A program made the position numbers and the translations under genes. Positions 21,560 through 32,736 of a stretch of 64,000 bases of DNA are shown piece after piece (position 1 is the first letter of the stretch; each line of letters begins with the position of its first letter). The notes below the pieces were generated by a model. That model searched no databases, was not told where the DNA came from, and saw only the letters and a list, made by a program, of their open reading frames with translations. Source of the DNA: Lithodes maja (taxonomy: Eukaryota; Arthropoda; Malacostraca; Decapoda; Lithodidae). The stretch spans positions 1 to 64,000 of the forward strand of contig JBAKBP010001584.1 in the NCBI GenBank assembly GCA_037953745.1, read 5' to 3'.

Positions 21560-24471
21560 TGGGAAGAGTTTAAAGAAAATTATTAACATTCTTGTTTTGT
21601 TCTTTGGCCTTGACTTTTAACCTTAAGTATTATAATATATATATAATTGAAATATATGATATTTAAGTAAAATGCAACTAACAGTCGTCAGCTTATCGAA
21701 AATTGAGTATTTTTTTATGAAGGTTAACTTATGACCTTGCCCTGTGACCTTGACCTTTATGTAGGATTATATTTTTGTTAGCTTTGATGTAACCCTAGAA
21801 AATCAAATGAGTGTGTCAAATTTCATTAACAATTATCTGTTAGTTTCAGAGGTATTAAAGAAATAGTTGACCTTGACCTTTGACCTTCATCTTGACCTTC
21901 GTGATGTCTGAAAAAATAAAATTTTAATTTTCCCTAAAAGCACAACTGTCTCAACGAATTTTGTGAAGTTTACATGAATAGTAAAGAAATTAGCTTATTG
22001 ATCTTATATTTGATGTTGACCTGTGACCTTGACCTATCAAATGGAATTATTTTCATACTTGTATGACCTTGGTGTAGGCATTCCGAATATGCATGATATG
22101 CCTAATGAGAATCTTACATTAAATAGGAAATACTAGTAAAAATCATACTTCGAACTTTGACCTTGACCTTCGACCTTAGAATTTCTTATCCAGGAATTGG
22201 TTAGCTTAACAGCAATATTCATATTAACTAGCATTATGAATATGGTGTAATTCGTATAAAAAACATATTGATTACAAATAGTGATCATATACTGTGACCT
22301 TGACCTTTGACCTTTGACTTAAAATAAAATACATATATTTGGATGGTCGTCGCATTGACCAACTGAAATTGCCTGTATAATTTGGTGACAATACATTAAA
22401 CAGTCTAGGAGGAGTTTAGGGTAAATGACAAATACTCTTGTTTTGACCCTGACCTCTGACCTTAACTATTACAATATATATGTGAAATTTGATATATATG
22501 ATATTTAAGTAATAAGTCATAACACAGCCAGTTTTCTAAAATTTGAGTAATCTTTTTTAATAAATAATAAAAGTTGACCTTTGACCTTGACCTGTGACCT
22601 TGACCTTTATGTAAGAGTACATTTTTGTGTGCATTGATATTGCCCATGAAAATCAAATACGCATGTCTAATTTCATCAAAATCCATCACTTAGTTTCATA
22701 TATATTAATAGAATAGTTGACCTTGACCTTTGACCTTTACCTTGATCATTATGTCTCAACATTTATTATTTTCCTTTTCACTTAAAGTGCAACTATCTCA
22801 CAAAATGTTGTGAAGTTTGCATGAAAAGTAAAGAAAATAGCATATTGACCTTTTATTTGACCTTGACCTGTGACCTTTACCTTTCATATGGAATTGAATA
22901 GTTTCTTGTATGACCTTGGCCTAGGTATTCCGAATATACATGGTAAACCTAGTGAGAATCTAACAGTTAGTATAAGAAATACTAGTAAAAAGCCCATTTT
23001 GACCTTTGACCTTGAACTTTGACCTTACCCTTTACAATATGTATCTAAGATTTGGGCAATACGATATTAAGGTAACAGGTAACTTGTATTGTGAAAATGA
23101 AGACATTTGAGTAAAAAGTAAAATCAATCATAAAAGTTGACCTTTGACCTTGACCTGTGACCTGGACCTTTATGTAAGAGTATTTTTTTTTTTTTCATTA
23201 ACATTGCCCTGGAAAATCAAATAAGCATGCCTAATTTCATTAAAACCCATCAGTTAGTTTCATATATATATTAATAGAATAGTTAACCTTGACCTCTGAC
23301 CTTTATCTTGACCTTAATGATATGTGTGTTCAAATGTATTATTTTCCTTTTCATTTAAAGTGCAACTATCTCACAAAATGTTGTGAAGTTTGCATGAAAA
23401 GTAAAGAAAATAGCATATTGACCTTTTATTTGACCTTGACCTGTGACCTTTACCTTTCATATGGAATTGAATAGTTTCTTGTATGGCCTTGGCCTAGGTA
23501 TTCCGAATATACATGGTAAACCTAGTGAGAATCTAACAGTTAGTATAAGAAATACTAGTAAAAAACCCATTTTGACCTTTGACCTTGAACTTTGACCTTA
23601 CCCTTTACAATATGTATCTAAGATTTGGGCAATACGATATTAAGGTTACAGGTAACTTGTATTGTGAAAATGAAGACATTTGACTAAAAAGTAAAATCAA
23701 TCGTAAAAGTTGACCTTTGACCTTGACCTGTGACCTGGACCTTTATGTAAGATTTTTTTTTTTTCATTAACATTGCCCTGGAAAATCAAATAAGCATGCC
23801 TAATTTCATTAAAACCCATCAGTTAGTTTCATATATATATTAATAGAATAGTTGACCTTGACCTCTGACCTTTATCTTTACCTTAATGATATGTGTGTTC
23901 AAATGTATTATTTTCCTTTTCATTTAAAGTGCAACTATCTCACAAAATGTTGTGAAGTTTGCATGAAAAGTAAAGAAAATAGCATATTGACCTTTTATTT
24001 GACCTTGACCTGTGACCTTGACCTTTCATAAGGAATTGCATAGTTTCTTGTATGACCTTGGCCTAGTTATTCCAAATATACATGGTAAGCCTAGTGAGAA
24101 TCTAACAGTTAGTATAAGAAATACTAGTGAAAACAAATATTTTGACCTTTTTTATCTTGATCTTAAGAATATATATCTAATATTTGGTCAATACGATATA
24201 CAGGTTACCAGTAACTTGTATAGTGAAAATGAAGACATTTAAGGAAGAACTAAAAAATATGAAATATTGACCTTATTTTTAACCTTGACCTTTGACCTTA
24301 ACCTTTAAGTTAAATGGAATATTTCTTTTTGACTGACCTTCGCATTGACCAAATGAATATACCTGTGAAAATTGGTGAAAATCCATCGAACGGTCTAGGA
24401 GGAGTTCCCGGACGGACAGACAGACGGACGACGACGACGACGGACGACAACGACGACGACAGACAAGCTGC
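21560..24471. repeat. TGACCTT-rich higher-order repeat, about 570-bp units
   Basis: Dozens of TGACCTT words, mostly as TGACCTTTGACCTT, TGACCTTGACCT and TGACCTGTGACCT, are spaced by AT-rich DNA. A higher-order unit is clear: CAAAATGTTGTGAAGTTTGC occurs at 22801, 23374 and 23943 (periods 573 and 569), with a diverged version near 21953. The right end has a GGACGGACAGACAGACGGAC and GAC-triplet stretch (24411-24471). The words equal the reverse complement of AGGTCA nuclear-receptor half sites, but a repeat family explains them equally well. No coding capacity. Confidence 0.85.
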
Positions 24472-24591
24472 ATATTGGTGCACGGTATACGGGTGGAATC
24501 TGTGTGCGCGATACCACTCTGCTTCGCAGAGTTGATAAAACACACATTAGCTCAAGGTGTTGCAGCTAACGTCATTTGTCACGCGGTTCAA

Positions 24592-24618
24592 TTACAGAGA
24601 GAGAGAGAGAGAGAGAGC
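24592..24618. repeat. (GA)n microsatellite
   Basis: Pure GA run. Confidence 0.95.
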
Positions 24619-24830
24619 GGGAAAGCGAGTGAGTATATTAATTTTGTAAACAGTACATACTAATTATAACATAACTCCCATTTACTACAATCATTGTTTT
24701 AGTTATATTATATCAATTATGACCTATTTATTACAGATTATTGCTCATTAACTAATTTGGACTATCATAATTTTGTTATACATTTTCTATGAGTCAATGT
24801 TTTCGATTTAAGCACAATTGAGTGCAACCT

Positions 24831-25043
24831 TAACCCCTTTTGCATCGGCGACATCGTTATCATTAAGTTCTAGATATATTTAAACGATGCTGTGCAGTTT
24901 AAGAAGGATCTGTGGTATCAAAAAGGGTTAAAATGAGATCGTTCGATATTCTTTAGTTGCTGGAGGCCCGTTTAAGCTGAATAACATCGTCTAATAGTAG
25001 CCAAAATAAAGTTAAAAAGACGGCACCGGTACCAAAAGTGTTA
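24831..25043. repeat. Foldback MITE (piggyBac-like ends), copy 3
   Basis: Begins TTAACCCCTTTTGCATCGGC and ends GGCACCGGTACCAAAAGTGTTAA; arms around AGAAGGATCTGTGG and its partner are inverted. TTAA is present at both ends. Confidence 0.65.
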
Positions 25044-25471
25044 AATTTTACATTATACAAAGACAGTACAACAATTATCTTCAATTATTATTGTTTTGCT
25101 TAACACCTGGTACCACCAAGCTATATATTTCTATCTAGAAATTATCTCTGCCAAAATGTTTAATAATTGACCTATGATAGCATTCGAAATGTGAAATAAA
25201 ATATCGTTTGGGGGTAATAAAATATAGTCTGGGGGTAATAAAATATAATTATAGTTATAATCAACACGGCTTCAGGTTCAATGTTCATTGATTGATTATA
25301 TATATATAAATTGAGGCAAAATGTATTAAAGACCAAGGCATATTTGTTTTTTACTAACTTTGTACAGTACTTGTTTTTTGTTCAATATTTCTCACTGTAT
25401 GTCTGATTTCATCATTCAAATGATATATTAAGTTTCCAATTTTGCCTCAATGAAAACATACTGCCTACTTA

Positions 25472-25472
25472 T

Positions 25473-25508
<36 letters not shown>
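25472..25508. repeat. (AT)n microsatellite, left flank of LTR-A
   Basis: AT repeat into which LTR-A is inserted; AT repeats also follow its right end (28520-28530). Confidence 0.9.
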
Positions 25509-25874
25509 TGTAACATCCGTACTTACCGGATGTCATGTGACCAGACCAACCTGTTGAACGTGACTTTACAACTACAACCGCGTGGCCACAACTCAACACG
25601 CTTACGTGACAAGATAGAGAAAGAGAAAGAGAGAGCGAGAGAGGGGGTAGAGCGCCCCAGAACATTCCTAGCTTTCCCGCCAAATCTGCATGTGGAGGGC
25701 GGGGCACCTGTGACGTGGTGAGCTTCTAACACCTGGATTGGCTACACCACATCTGCTTCTCACCTGTAACTGGTCGACGTGTTTCCTAACTTCTCATTGG
25801 TTCCGGCACCTGTTCCCTGCCTTCGGATTGGATTACCTTGGTCCGGGATATCATATATAAGCCGGAGATTTGAC

Positions 25875-25885
25875 AGTTAAAACTA
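25875..25885. repeat. Target-site duplication, left copy (AGTTAAAACTA)
   Basis: 11 bp identical to 27425-27435; it brackets the cold-shock-domain element. Confidence 0.85.
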
Positions 25886-25934
25886 TAACATCCTGAGCTC
25901 CCACCAGAGAAGGTCCACGCTTCTCCCTACCACC

Positions 25935-27029
25935 ATGGCGCCCACCACCAAGTTTTTCACTGGCCAATCAAAATGGTTCAATGTGAACAAAGGCTATGAC
26001 TTTATCACCAGAGATGACGGGGGGGATATCTTTGTTCATAGAGCAGGGATTTCTAAGCCAAACCCCCGCCACTCTACACCCTCTCTTGCCATCAATAAGA
26101 GGGTAAGGTTCACCATCAGAAAGACCAAAAAGGGTGACGAAGCCACCAGTGTATCTGGGCCTGAAGGGGCAACCCTGAAAGGCTCCAGGCATGCCAGGGG
26201 AATCAAAGAGACGAAGACAGACATTTTTGACTACCCACCAGCAGGCTTTGGCCAGCCACCCTGTGACCAATCAAACCTCATCCAGATTGTTGTCACAACG
26301 GCCATGGCTCTCGTTGGTGGGGACCACAACACATTCAGAGATTGTCTGAACGACCTCCTCATGGTGAACAACCTCCCCACCATCGCCTTCCCCAGGCATA
26401 ATACACCAAAACCAACCTGGCCCTTGGAGCTTATCCCAACACAAGATCTGAGGCCCAGGAAAACTCCACCCAAGCGCCTCAACTTGCTCCGACCTTTAAA
26501 CAGGAGCAATGTGCAGAGGCAGCCTGAAGAAACGCCACCACCAACACCTGCAGAAGTCCCCAGCTCTCCTGACGGAGGGGTAGAGGAGATGGAGCAAGAA
26601 ACTGGCCAAAAACTTTACTACAACCTGGCGAAGACACCAGTTATTGACCTCTACTATCAAGTTCCAGAGGATGCAGCAAGAGACAAGAAGAGGCAGAAGA
26701 CAACACCAGCAGTAGCCAAGGAGACCTTACCAGCTGCAACTCCCGAGCCCCAGCCACCCACACAAACAGCAAAAAATCCTCACCAAATGTTCATGGAAGT
26801 CTGTCTACCACACCTCGAAACAGACTTCAACATGTCAATGAGCTATGCCTACAAGGACTGCATCACACCTGAGTTCCACGGATTCCTGTCATATTGTATG
26901 GAAAACTGGAAACGTGACGGCTGCAACTGCTACTTCCACACGAAGAACCCAATAACCAACTACGTGACTTGCAGCCAAACAGTGGTGGAAGCTCTACAAC
27001 GCGGCTTCCCAGACCTCCCGAGGAAATAG
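25935..27029 (+). CDS. Cold-shock-domain protein of the LINE-tailed element
   Basis: ATG 25935 in context CACCATGG, stop TAG 27027-27029, 364 aa. Residues about 9-85 form a cold-shock (Y-box) nucleic-acid-binding domain: SKWFNVNKGYDFITRDD with RNP1-like KGYDFI (Asp replaces the usual second Gly) and RNP2-like DIFVHRAGI, then VRFTIRKTKKGDEATSVSGP. The middle (about 150-270) is Pro, Arg and Lys-rich and probably disordered. A compact C-terminal domain (about 275-364; motifs FMEVCLPHLETDF, GFLSYCMENWKRDGCNCYF, TNYVTCSQTVVEALQRGF) is not recognised. The expected role is RNA or ssDNA binding, in the manner of a LINE ORF1 chaperone; this is inference. Confidence 0.8.
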   Translation: MAPTTKFFTGQSKWFNVNKGYDFITRDDGGDIFVHRAGISKPNPRHSTPSLAINKRVRFTIRKTKKGDEATSVSGPEGATLKGSRHARGIKETKTDIFDYPPAGFGQPPCDQSNLIQIVVTTAMALVGGDHNTFRDCLNDLLMVNNLPTIAFPRHNTPKPTWPLELIPTQDLRPRKTPPKRLNLLRPLNRSNVQRQPEETPPPTPAEVPSSPDGGVEEMEQETGQKLYYNLAKTPVIDLYYQVPEDAARDKKRQKTTPAVAKETLPAATPEPQPPTQTAKNPHQMFMEVCLPHLETDFNMSMSYAYKDCITPEFHGFLSYCMENWKRDGCNCYFHTKNPITNYVTCSQTVVEALQRGFPDLPRK

Positions 27030-27077
27030 AAATCACAACCACCACCAACACTCATCACCTTCACCACCATCACCAAC

Positions 27078-27155
27078 GGGCTATTAGTACGGGACTCCCA
27101 GTCGGGCCGGGAGGATAAATACATGGCCTTAAATTCACTACCCGTATAATAGCCC
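27078..27155 (+). other. 3' UTR stem-loop 1
   Basis: GGGCTATTAGTACGGG (27078-27093) pairs with CCCGTATAATAGCCC (27141-27155), 15 pairs with a single bulged G. The loop contains a smaller CTCCC/GGGAG hairpin. Confidence 0.75.
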
Positions 27156-27199
27156 ACAGTTCCAGCCTCACACGCCCCCGACCAGACATGGCATGGCAT

Positions 27200-27242
27200 G
27201 GGGAGGTTCCTTGCTGGCACGGGGCCAGCAAGGAACCTCCCC
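27200..27242 (+). other. 3' UTR stem-loop 2, perfect 19-bp stem
   Basis: Arms 27200-27218 and 27224-27242 are perfect inverted repeats (core GTTCCTTGCTGGC / GCCAGCAAGGAAC) around a 5-nt loop ACGGG. It lies about 170 nt before the TTGA tail. Confidence 0.85.
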
Positions 27243-27424
27243 CAATGCGCCCCTGTTGACCTAGCCCTGGCCAGTCCCTTTAGCAGTAATATCAGCAAAA
27301 CCCTCAGGCAGCTCCAGTTAAGCCTGGACACCTTGTTCTCCTCCTAAAACTCACTTCTTCCAACTAATTTTTGTCCTATCCCCACTTCCCCCTAACCCCC
27401 TGTCACTACTTGATTGATTGATTG

Positions 27425-27435
27425 AGTTAAAACTA
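27425..27435. repeat. Target-site duplication, right copy (AGTTAAAACTA)
   Basis: Matches 25875-25885 exactly, directly after the TTGA repeat tail. Confidence 0.85.
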
Positions 27436-28525
27436 GACACATTCGGAGCTGGGAAGAGTAAAGAGCTACATGGAGAGAACAGGCCTGTATAGATAGGTTA
27501 TTATTTTAGTTCAGTGCGTCCTGGAACCACTCGTGATCTCGTGATCATTAATTAACCAGAGGTATGTCGACATACACTCCTTTGATTTAAGATATTGTGA
27601 TTGGAGAATCATATAAGTTTAATTTACTTGGAGAAATCATATATGTTTAATTTAATTGGAGAGATATATATTTTGAATTACTGTTTAATTTTGGTGATTA
27701 GAATTAATGTTTGATTCAGAGATGATTTGTGATTGAATATTCTACTTTACTTCTTAACAATTAACTAACTTGATGTAAAGCTATTGTCATTCATAATTAA
27801 TGATTAAGCCTTGTATAAGTTAAATACTTACCTGACTATTATTCGGAATAGGCATTGGGAAGGCCTAAGCCTACTAAACTTTAAGTTGTACTTTAGTGAA
27901 ATCAGAAAGTATGCAAAACGATCCTGAAACTCTTATCATAACTTGCATTGCTTATTATTTTAATTAAATGTAAAATACCTTTATTACGTTTATAAATATA
28001 ATTCCATTTTATATGTGACTTTGTAATACTCCCTTACCATATTTATTTAGTCAAATGTCTTTCAGTAATAAGAATAAATAAGATAAAATACTAAAGGGAG
28101 AATAATAATAAACTAAGAATAACGAGATAACAGAAAGAATAAAACAATCTTTAAAGGATTAACAAACTTAAATAAATTATAAAAAAGATCTTAATACCTT
28201 GCTGATAATCCAGATTAATTGAGATATTCTAGTGACTTAAAACCCTTGCTTACATATTGAACTTTTAGTATTCGGAATAACTAGCCTATTTCATATTAAA
28301 CATTCAATGTAACTTTAAATAGTTTACTGATTAAATATAATTGAAGTGTATCAGAGTATAAAGGATAACTGTCCCAACAACTGAGGGAAAGCAAGTGACA
28401 ACAGAACTAACTTTAATATTTTACGTTCTTTTGGCCTTCAGCTGTTTTGCTACACTATCACATTAACTGTTCTGGCTTTATTTATTTAGTTAACCACTTC
28501 TAAATCAAGATACGTAACAATATAT

Positions 28526-29139
28526 ATATCTATCTATTGCCTGACGCCATGATCCACGAATGGGTGGCCACGAACGAACCGCCCCCATGCACCTCTGTCC
28601 CCAGTCAGTCAACGCCCCTCCTCCCAACCCTCACTCCATCGTTCCACCTCTCTTTCGGTCTACCTCTCCCTCTGTCCTTCCACCTCACTCTTGTACACCT
28701 TCTTAGTCATTTTCTCGCTTCCCATACGTTCCATATGGCCGAACCATCTCAAGGTGCTCCTTTTCACACTTTCCAGCACATCTACCTCCACACCACACCT
28801 CCTTCTTACATCCTCATTCGTCTGTCTATCCCTCCATGTAACTCCGCACGCACTTCTCGAGTAACTCATTTCCACACCTCTCACTCTTGGTCTGAGTCTC
28901 TTCTCAAACATCCATGCTTCACTTCCGTAAGTCAGTGTCGGGATTACCCACTGTCATGCAAGGACTTCTTCACTTCCATACTGACCACCCTATTTCTTGT
29001 TACTGCTTTCAACGTTCCTACAACCCTCTTCCCCTGTTGCACCCTCTCCCGCACTTCTTCATCCATAGTCCCATCATTACTCAACACACTGCCCAGATAC
29101 TTAAATGAGCTGACAATCTCCATAGCCTGCCCGCTCAAC

Positions 29140-29142
<3 letters not shown>
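28526..29142 (-). mobile_element. RTE-type LINE 3' fragment, 5'-truncated
   Basis: On the minus strand the frame gives MEIVSSFKYLGSVLSNDGTM, VRERVQQGKRVVGTLKAV, TRNRVVSMEVKKSLHDS, then degraded WRDRQTNEDVRRRCGVEVDVLESVKR and WFGHMERM. This is the C-terminal part of an RTE-clade RT. The 3' end ends in (TAGA)n (28526-28540 read on minus), the 5' end is cut at an (AT)n run. Compared with 37708-38268 it has small deletions and frameshifts, so it is the older copy. Confidence 0.8.

Positions 29143-29202
<60 letters not shown>
29143..29202. repeat. (AT)n microsatellite
   Basis: Pure AT run of about 60 bp. Confidence 0.95.
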
Positions 29203-29204
<2 letters not shown>

Positions 29205-29853
29205 TCATAATTATAATATACATATTTTACTACCCCCCATCCCCCCCGCCAAAGGCGGCTTTCTAGGGACTTTCCTAGTTGAGGCTGACAGGATTGGGTT
29301 CTAGTCATGTGGTGATGGGCTGGTCTTTCAAAGTGAGAGTTGAGTGTTCTCTGCCATACCCATAGCTCACTCTGACTGTTCCTTTTGCTTATATATTTTC
29401 TAGATCTCAAGTGGCGACATCTCTTCCTTGGATTGACCTCTCTACTGCCAACTAGAGGTTGGCAGTCTGGGAGCCAAAGCGTCACATTTTTCCTTTGGCC
29501 CTCAAACGTTCCCTACATAATTGTTAAGGGGCACAGGGCCATGGGTGGGGCTTAGGTGTCCCAGGCATTTCCGCACCCTCCTCAGTCCCTCGCCTGGGAG
29601 CGGCTTCGGTCACCTGGGCTTTCTTAGTGGTAAAGCTGGGAGGGTTCTGTGGGGGCGCTTGGTTATGGCCTTGGCCTTGCTCGGGACCTTGGGGCTGTTT
29701 GGTCAAACAGCCTGGGGAACAACAAAAACACGGCTACAGGAAACTTGAGCAAATTGGCTACTGGAAAAATCTAGGGTAGTTTCAATTAATTAATAGCCAA
29801 TAATTACAAATAAAGGGAGGGACACAGATGATGGCAGGCTGTCGAAAAATCTA
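29203..29853. other. Gene-free stretch
   Basis: No gene seen. A small hairpin CTGCCAAC / GTTGGCAG lies at 29445-29465. Confidence 0.5.
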
Positions 29854-30317
29854 TTAAGCTCGGTTCACACATACCCGTCTTGCGCTCCCGTCCTTCCCCG
29901 ACCACCAAAAATTGTTGGACGGCATCAAACGGAGGACCTTGTGTCCCGAGTGGCCACGTGTGGCCACAATGCCCGACCTCAACACGTCACCGCCCCGGCA
30001 GACGGCGCATGGACGGGGAGTGGACGGCGACCTCAACACGTCACCGCTCCGGCAGACGGCGCATGGACGGCGACTTGGTGTCACGACCAGTCCCGTTGGA
30101 CGGCGACCTAAGAAGTCTGTTTACGCCCTGTCTGCGACACACTGCGATGGCACTGTGACGGCACTGCGACCACAATATGATGGACGCAGTGTCACCGGCG
30201 ATGACCACCACCATGAATATAAGAGAAAATTTGCACAGGTGTTGTGTGTGTGTGATCCTGTATCATTGTGAGAAGGCATGTAGGAGGGTATTGTTAATAA
30301 AGGAGGTCCTCTCTGTG

Positions 30318-30412
30318 TAGGTATGGGTGATGGTGTGGGTATGGGTATTGGTGTTGGTATGAGTGTGGATGTGGGTATGAGAGTGGGTGGGTACGGGTGT
30401 GGATGTGGGTAT
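30318..30412. repeat. GT-rich minisatellite, left of Gypsy
   Basis: Irregular GGGTATGGGTATTGGTGTTGG units; continues at 42531-42705 to the right of the Gypsy insertion. Confidence 0.8.
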
Positions 30413-32320
30413 TGTGACGCTTCTGCATAGTAGCCACGTGCGGGCATGCGCGCGCGTCGGCTGCCCAGCCGTTTAGAAACCGGCTGGTGGCAGCCGGCCG
30501 GCCGGCCGGCTTTTCCTTAGTATATATCCTACGACAATGTAACTAATGTCTGGGATATTATTATGTTGTTTCACAGCTTGTAGCTACCCTTATTCTTAAC
30601 AAACGCATCTTAGTATATTTTATTCTCGATAGTTGATTGTTTCATTATAATATATAAGATGTAAGTCTACTGAGAGTGGGAGGAGACGAGCGGGAGAGAG
30701 AGACCGGCTGGGGGACGTTGCTTCGCGCGGAGAGTCCAGCTTGGGACGAGCCTGATGTTGCCACATGCATTTGTTTGCAACGTTAGGCTTAGTTTCGACT
30801 CACGCACGGGGTAGAGGATTTTGACCCGGCAACTGTGTTGAGTGTTGCCAAGCATGGGATGTATTTTGCCTGCCTAGGGTGGGGTCCAGACAGATTCAAG
30901 ACTCAGAGCTCACCTCACTGTCGTACCCTTCGGACCCCCTTGATATCTATCCCTCTCAACCCCACTTAGAAACTTTCTCTCTTACTTTGTATACCTCCCT
31001 TCCACTACTTCACCAATCTATTTAATTATCCCATCCCCTTGATAGACCTTATATCTATTATTGTATTAACGACGAGCTCTCAGATAACTAGATAGGATTT
31101 TGGGCCTTATGCAGAGACGTAATTGTTAATGAGACCTACAGTAGGAAGCTTTTTTGTTGTCTCATATTTGGTGGTTTCATGCTTGCTAGTGTTTTCTTGT
31201 GTCAGGTTAGCAGGGGCTAGACCGGAAGGGAGGCTTTTTGCGATCCTTTAAGTAAAGTCTGCTGGTGCGAGTCCTGTGGACCCGCACGACTTTACTAGGA
31301 TACCCGTGGGAGTTTGGGGGCATTTTCTTGTCTGTGTCCCTGTGTGTCTAGTGTTGTGTTGTGTGAGGGCCCTTGCCTAGTCCACTCAGCACTGCGCTAG
31401 CACATCTTGCTTTTGTTTTAGGGTCGCCAGGAGAGAGTCAGATACTTGGGATCTGAGTCTCTCAAGAGAGCACCCTTTCAATTAGAGTAATTTGGCACAC
31501 AGACTTGGGAACGTCCCTAGGCTAGAGCAGGTGGCTCAGCCTGGGTATCCGAAGCCTATATCCTTCCGGCTAGACCTCTGCCACCTGGCAGATTAACAGC
31601 TAGGGGTTTATTATTTCTGTATGCTTGTTATTGTGCCACAGTTTACCGTTTTTGTGAGCATTGTGAGTCAGGGTGGGGCTTAGAGACTCTGTCCGAGCAG
31701 GCTTGCCTGACTAAGAGTGAGAAGCACACCTGTATGTGGTTATGTTGCGAGTTGCTGCCTTTATTTAATTATACCTATGCCATTATACACTGTATGGCCT
31801 ATCACTAGTATTTATTCCTGCTTATGAGTTATGAGTTCTCTAAATCCGTAACATATTTTCTTTGCTAAGCATCAGATCCTACAGTAGCCGCATGCAGTTT
31901 AGAAACCCGCATCCTGTCTACCTGTACGATGTTTTGAGGACTGTTTGCTTTCACCTTCTTTCACGCAGGGGTGATTAGTTGTATTAATTAACGAAACGTT
32001 AAATGTACTTTCTTCTAGTTTGTTATTAAATTGTTTCTTCAATTTAATTCCGTTATCTATCTTTTCCTTGAAGCTTTAAGTCAACTTAATTGTGTGATCT
32101 TTTATATAGCCTGCTTGACTATCAGCAGTCTATAGTGCGTGCATCATGTAACCGAGTCATAGGATACCTCGTTGTCCAGGCAGGACTCTTGATGGTTTAG
32201 GGTGGTTTGTTGCCTGGGTTTATAGATAAGGGTTGGATCTAGCGTTTTCCGTTGTTGCTTGTTGCCGCATACCTAGTCCAATAGAAAGAGCCCAGTGTGT
32301 ATATATCCCAGGACGTAACA
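30413..32320 (+). repeat. 5' LTR of Gypsy element, 1908 bp
   Basis: TGTGACGC...GGACGTAACA. A TATATAAG promoter-like box lies near 30651. It is unusually long for Gypsy. Confidence 0.9.
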
Positions 32321-32322
32321 AA

Positions 32323-32340
32323 TGGCGACCTTGCATAGGA
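32323..32340 (+). promoter_or_regulatory. Primer-binding site
   Basis: TGGCGACCTTGCATAGGA begins 2 nt after the LTR end; TGG matches a tRNA 3' CCA. I cannot name the tRNA. Confidence 0.65.
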
Positions 32341-32532
32341 TTTACTGAACAGAGGAATATAGTGGTCATTTGTTTTGAGATTCCTTATGATTAGAGGAAT
32401 ACAGTGGACATAGTTTTTTTTTGGAGCAACCAATATAACACATTAAAGACTTTAAATAACATTAGTATATACATACTTGCATAGGAGATAAGGCACATTC
32501 TATAACCGTGATAATTACTGCAGTATACAAAC

Positions 32533-32736
32533 ATGTCTAATACATCAGAACACAGTGATGGGTCAGGTCACGATACGGGCTCGGAGGGAGAAAGACCTGT
32601 GGAGTGGCTAGTCGATAGCGAGGAGGGTGCTAGAAGATTTTTAGAGGTGCCCCTTACCGCTGCCAGGGTGTTGAAGCTGAATAAGTATGGCTTAAAGTGT
32701 GTGGCAGGTCTTCAGGGTCACCAGGGTACCCTTTAA
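32533..32736 (+). CDS. Leader ORF / gag N-terminus of Gypsy element
   Basis: 67 codons (MSNTSEHSDGSGHDT start). Its second half (VDSEEGARRFLEV, NKYGLKCVAGLQG) resembles the leader ORF of the second Gypsy relative (63732-63950: VTSEEDARLFV, YGLRLIAKVLG), so it is real. It ends at TAA just as the gag frame opens in the +1 frame (from 32696). Confidence 0.6.
   Translation: MSNTSEHSDGSGHDTGSEGERPVEWLVDSEEGARRFLEVPLTAARVLKLNKYGLKCVAGLQGHQGTL

Larger units (their letters stand above)
25886..27424 (+). mobile_element. LINE-tailed element encoding a cold-shock-domain protein
   Basis: A 1.54-kb insertion bounded by an 11-bp duplication (25875-25885, 27425-27435) and ending in (TTGA)n (27410-27424), as expected for target-primed reverse transcription by a LINE with a short tandem-repeat tail. 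The empty site is visible in LTR-B. The insert starts 49 bp before a well-placed ATG, encodes one intact 364-codon ORF, and its 3' UTR has two strong hairpins. It has no RT or endonuclease. It may be a half-LINE (ORF1-only, like HAL1 for L1), a family exploiting LINE machinery, or a retrocopy of a host mRNA; the non-A tail argues against a simple poly(A) processed pseudogene. Confidence 0.75.
25509..28519 (+). repeat. Solo LTR (LTR-A), about 1.46 kb, interrupted by a 1.55-kb insertion
   Basis: Starts TGTAACATCC (25509) and ends ACGTAACA (28519), the TG...CA form of LTRs. It has an LTR-type promoter: TATATAAGCC near 25854. It aligns with LTR-B (47290-56279): both share the post-TATA stretch (CATTCGGAGCTGGG in A, CATTTGGAGTTGGG in B) and the end (TTAACCACTT..., ATCAAGATACG.AACA). 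The alignment is continuous once 25886-27435 is removed. No internal retrotransposon region is present, so it is a solo LTR; superfamily unknown. Confidence 0.75.

Noticed and set aside
25935..27029. Resident host cold-shock (Y-box) gene
   Set aside because: It is intronless, bracketed by an 11-bp duplication and a LINE-type tail, and interrupts an LTR whose uninterrupted relative is in the same window.
28537..29304. 255-codon + strand frame
   Set aside because: It is antisense to the RTE LINE fragment and runs into an AT microsatellite.
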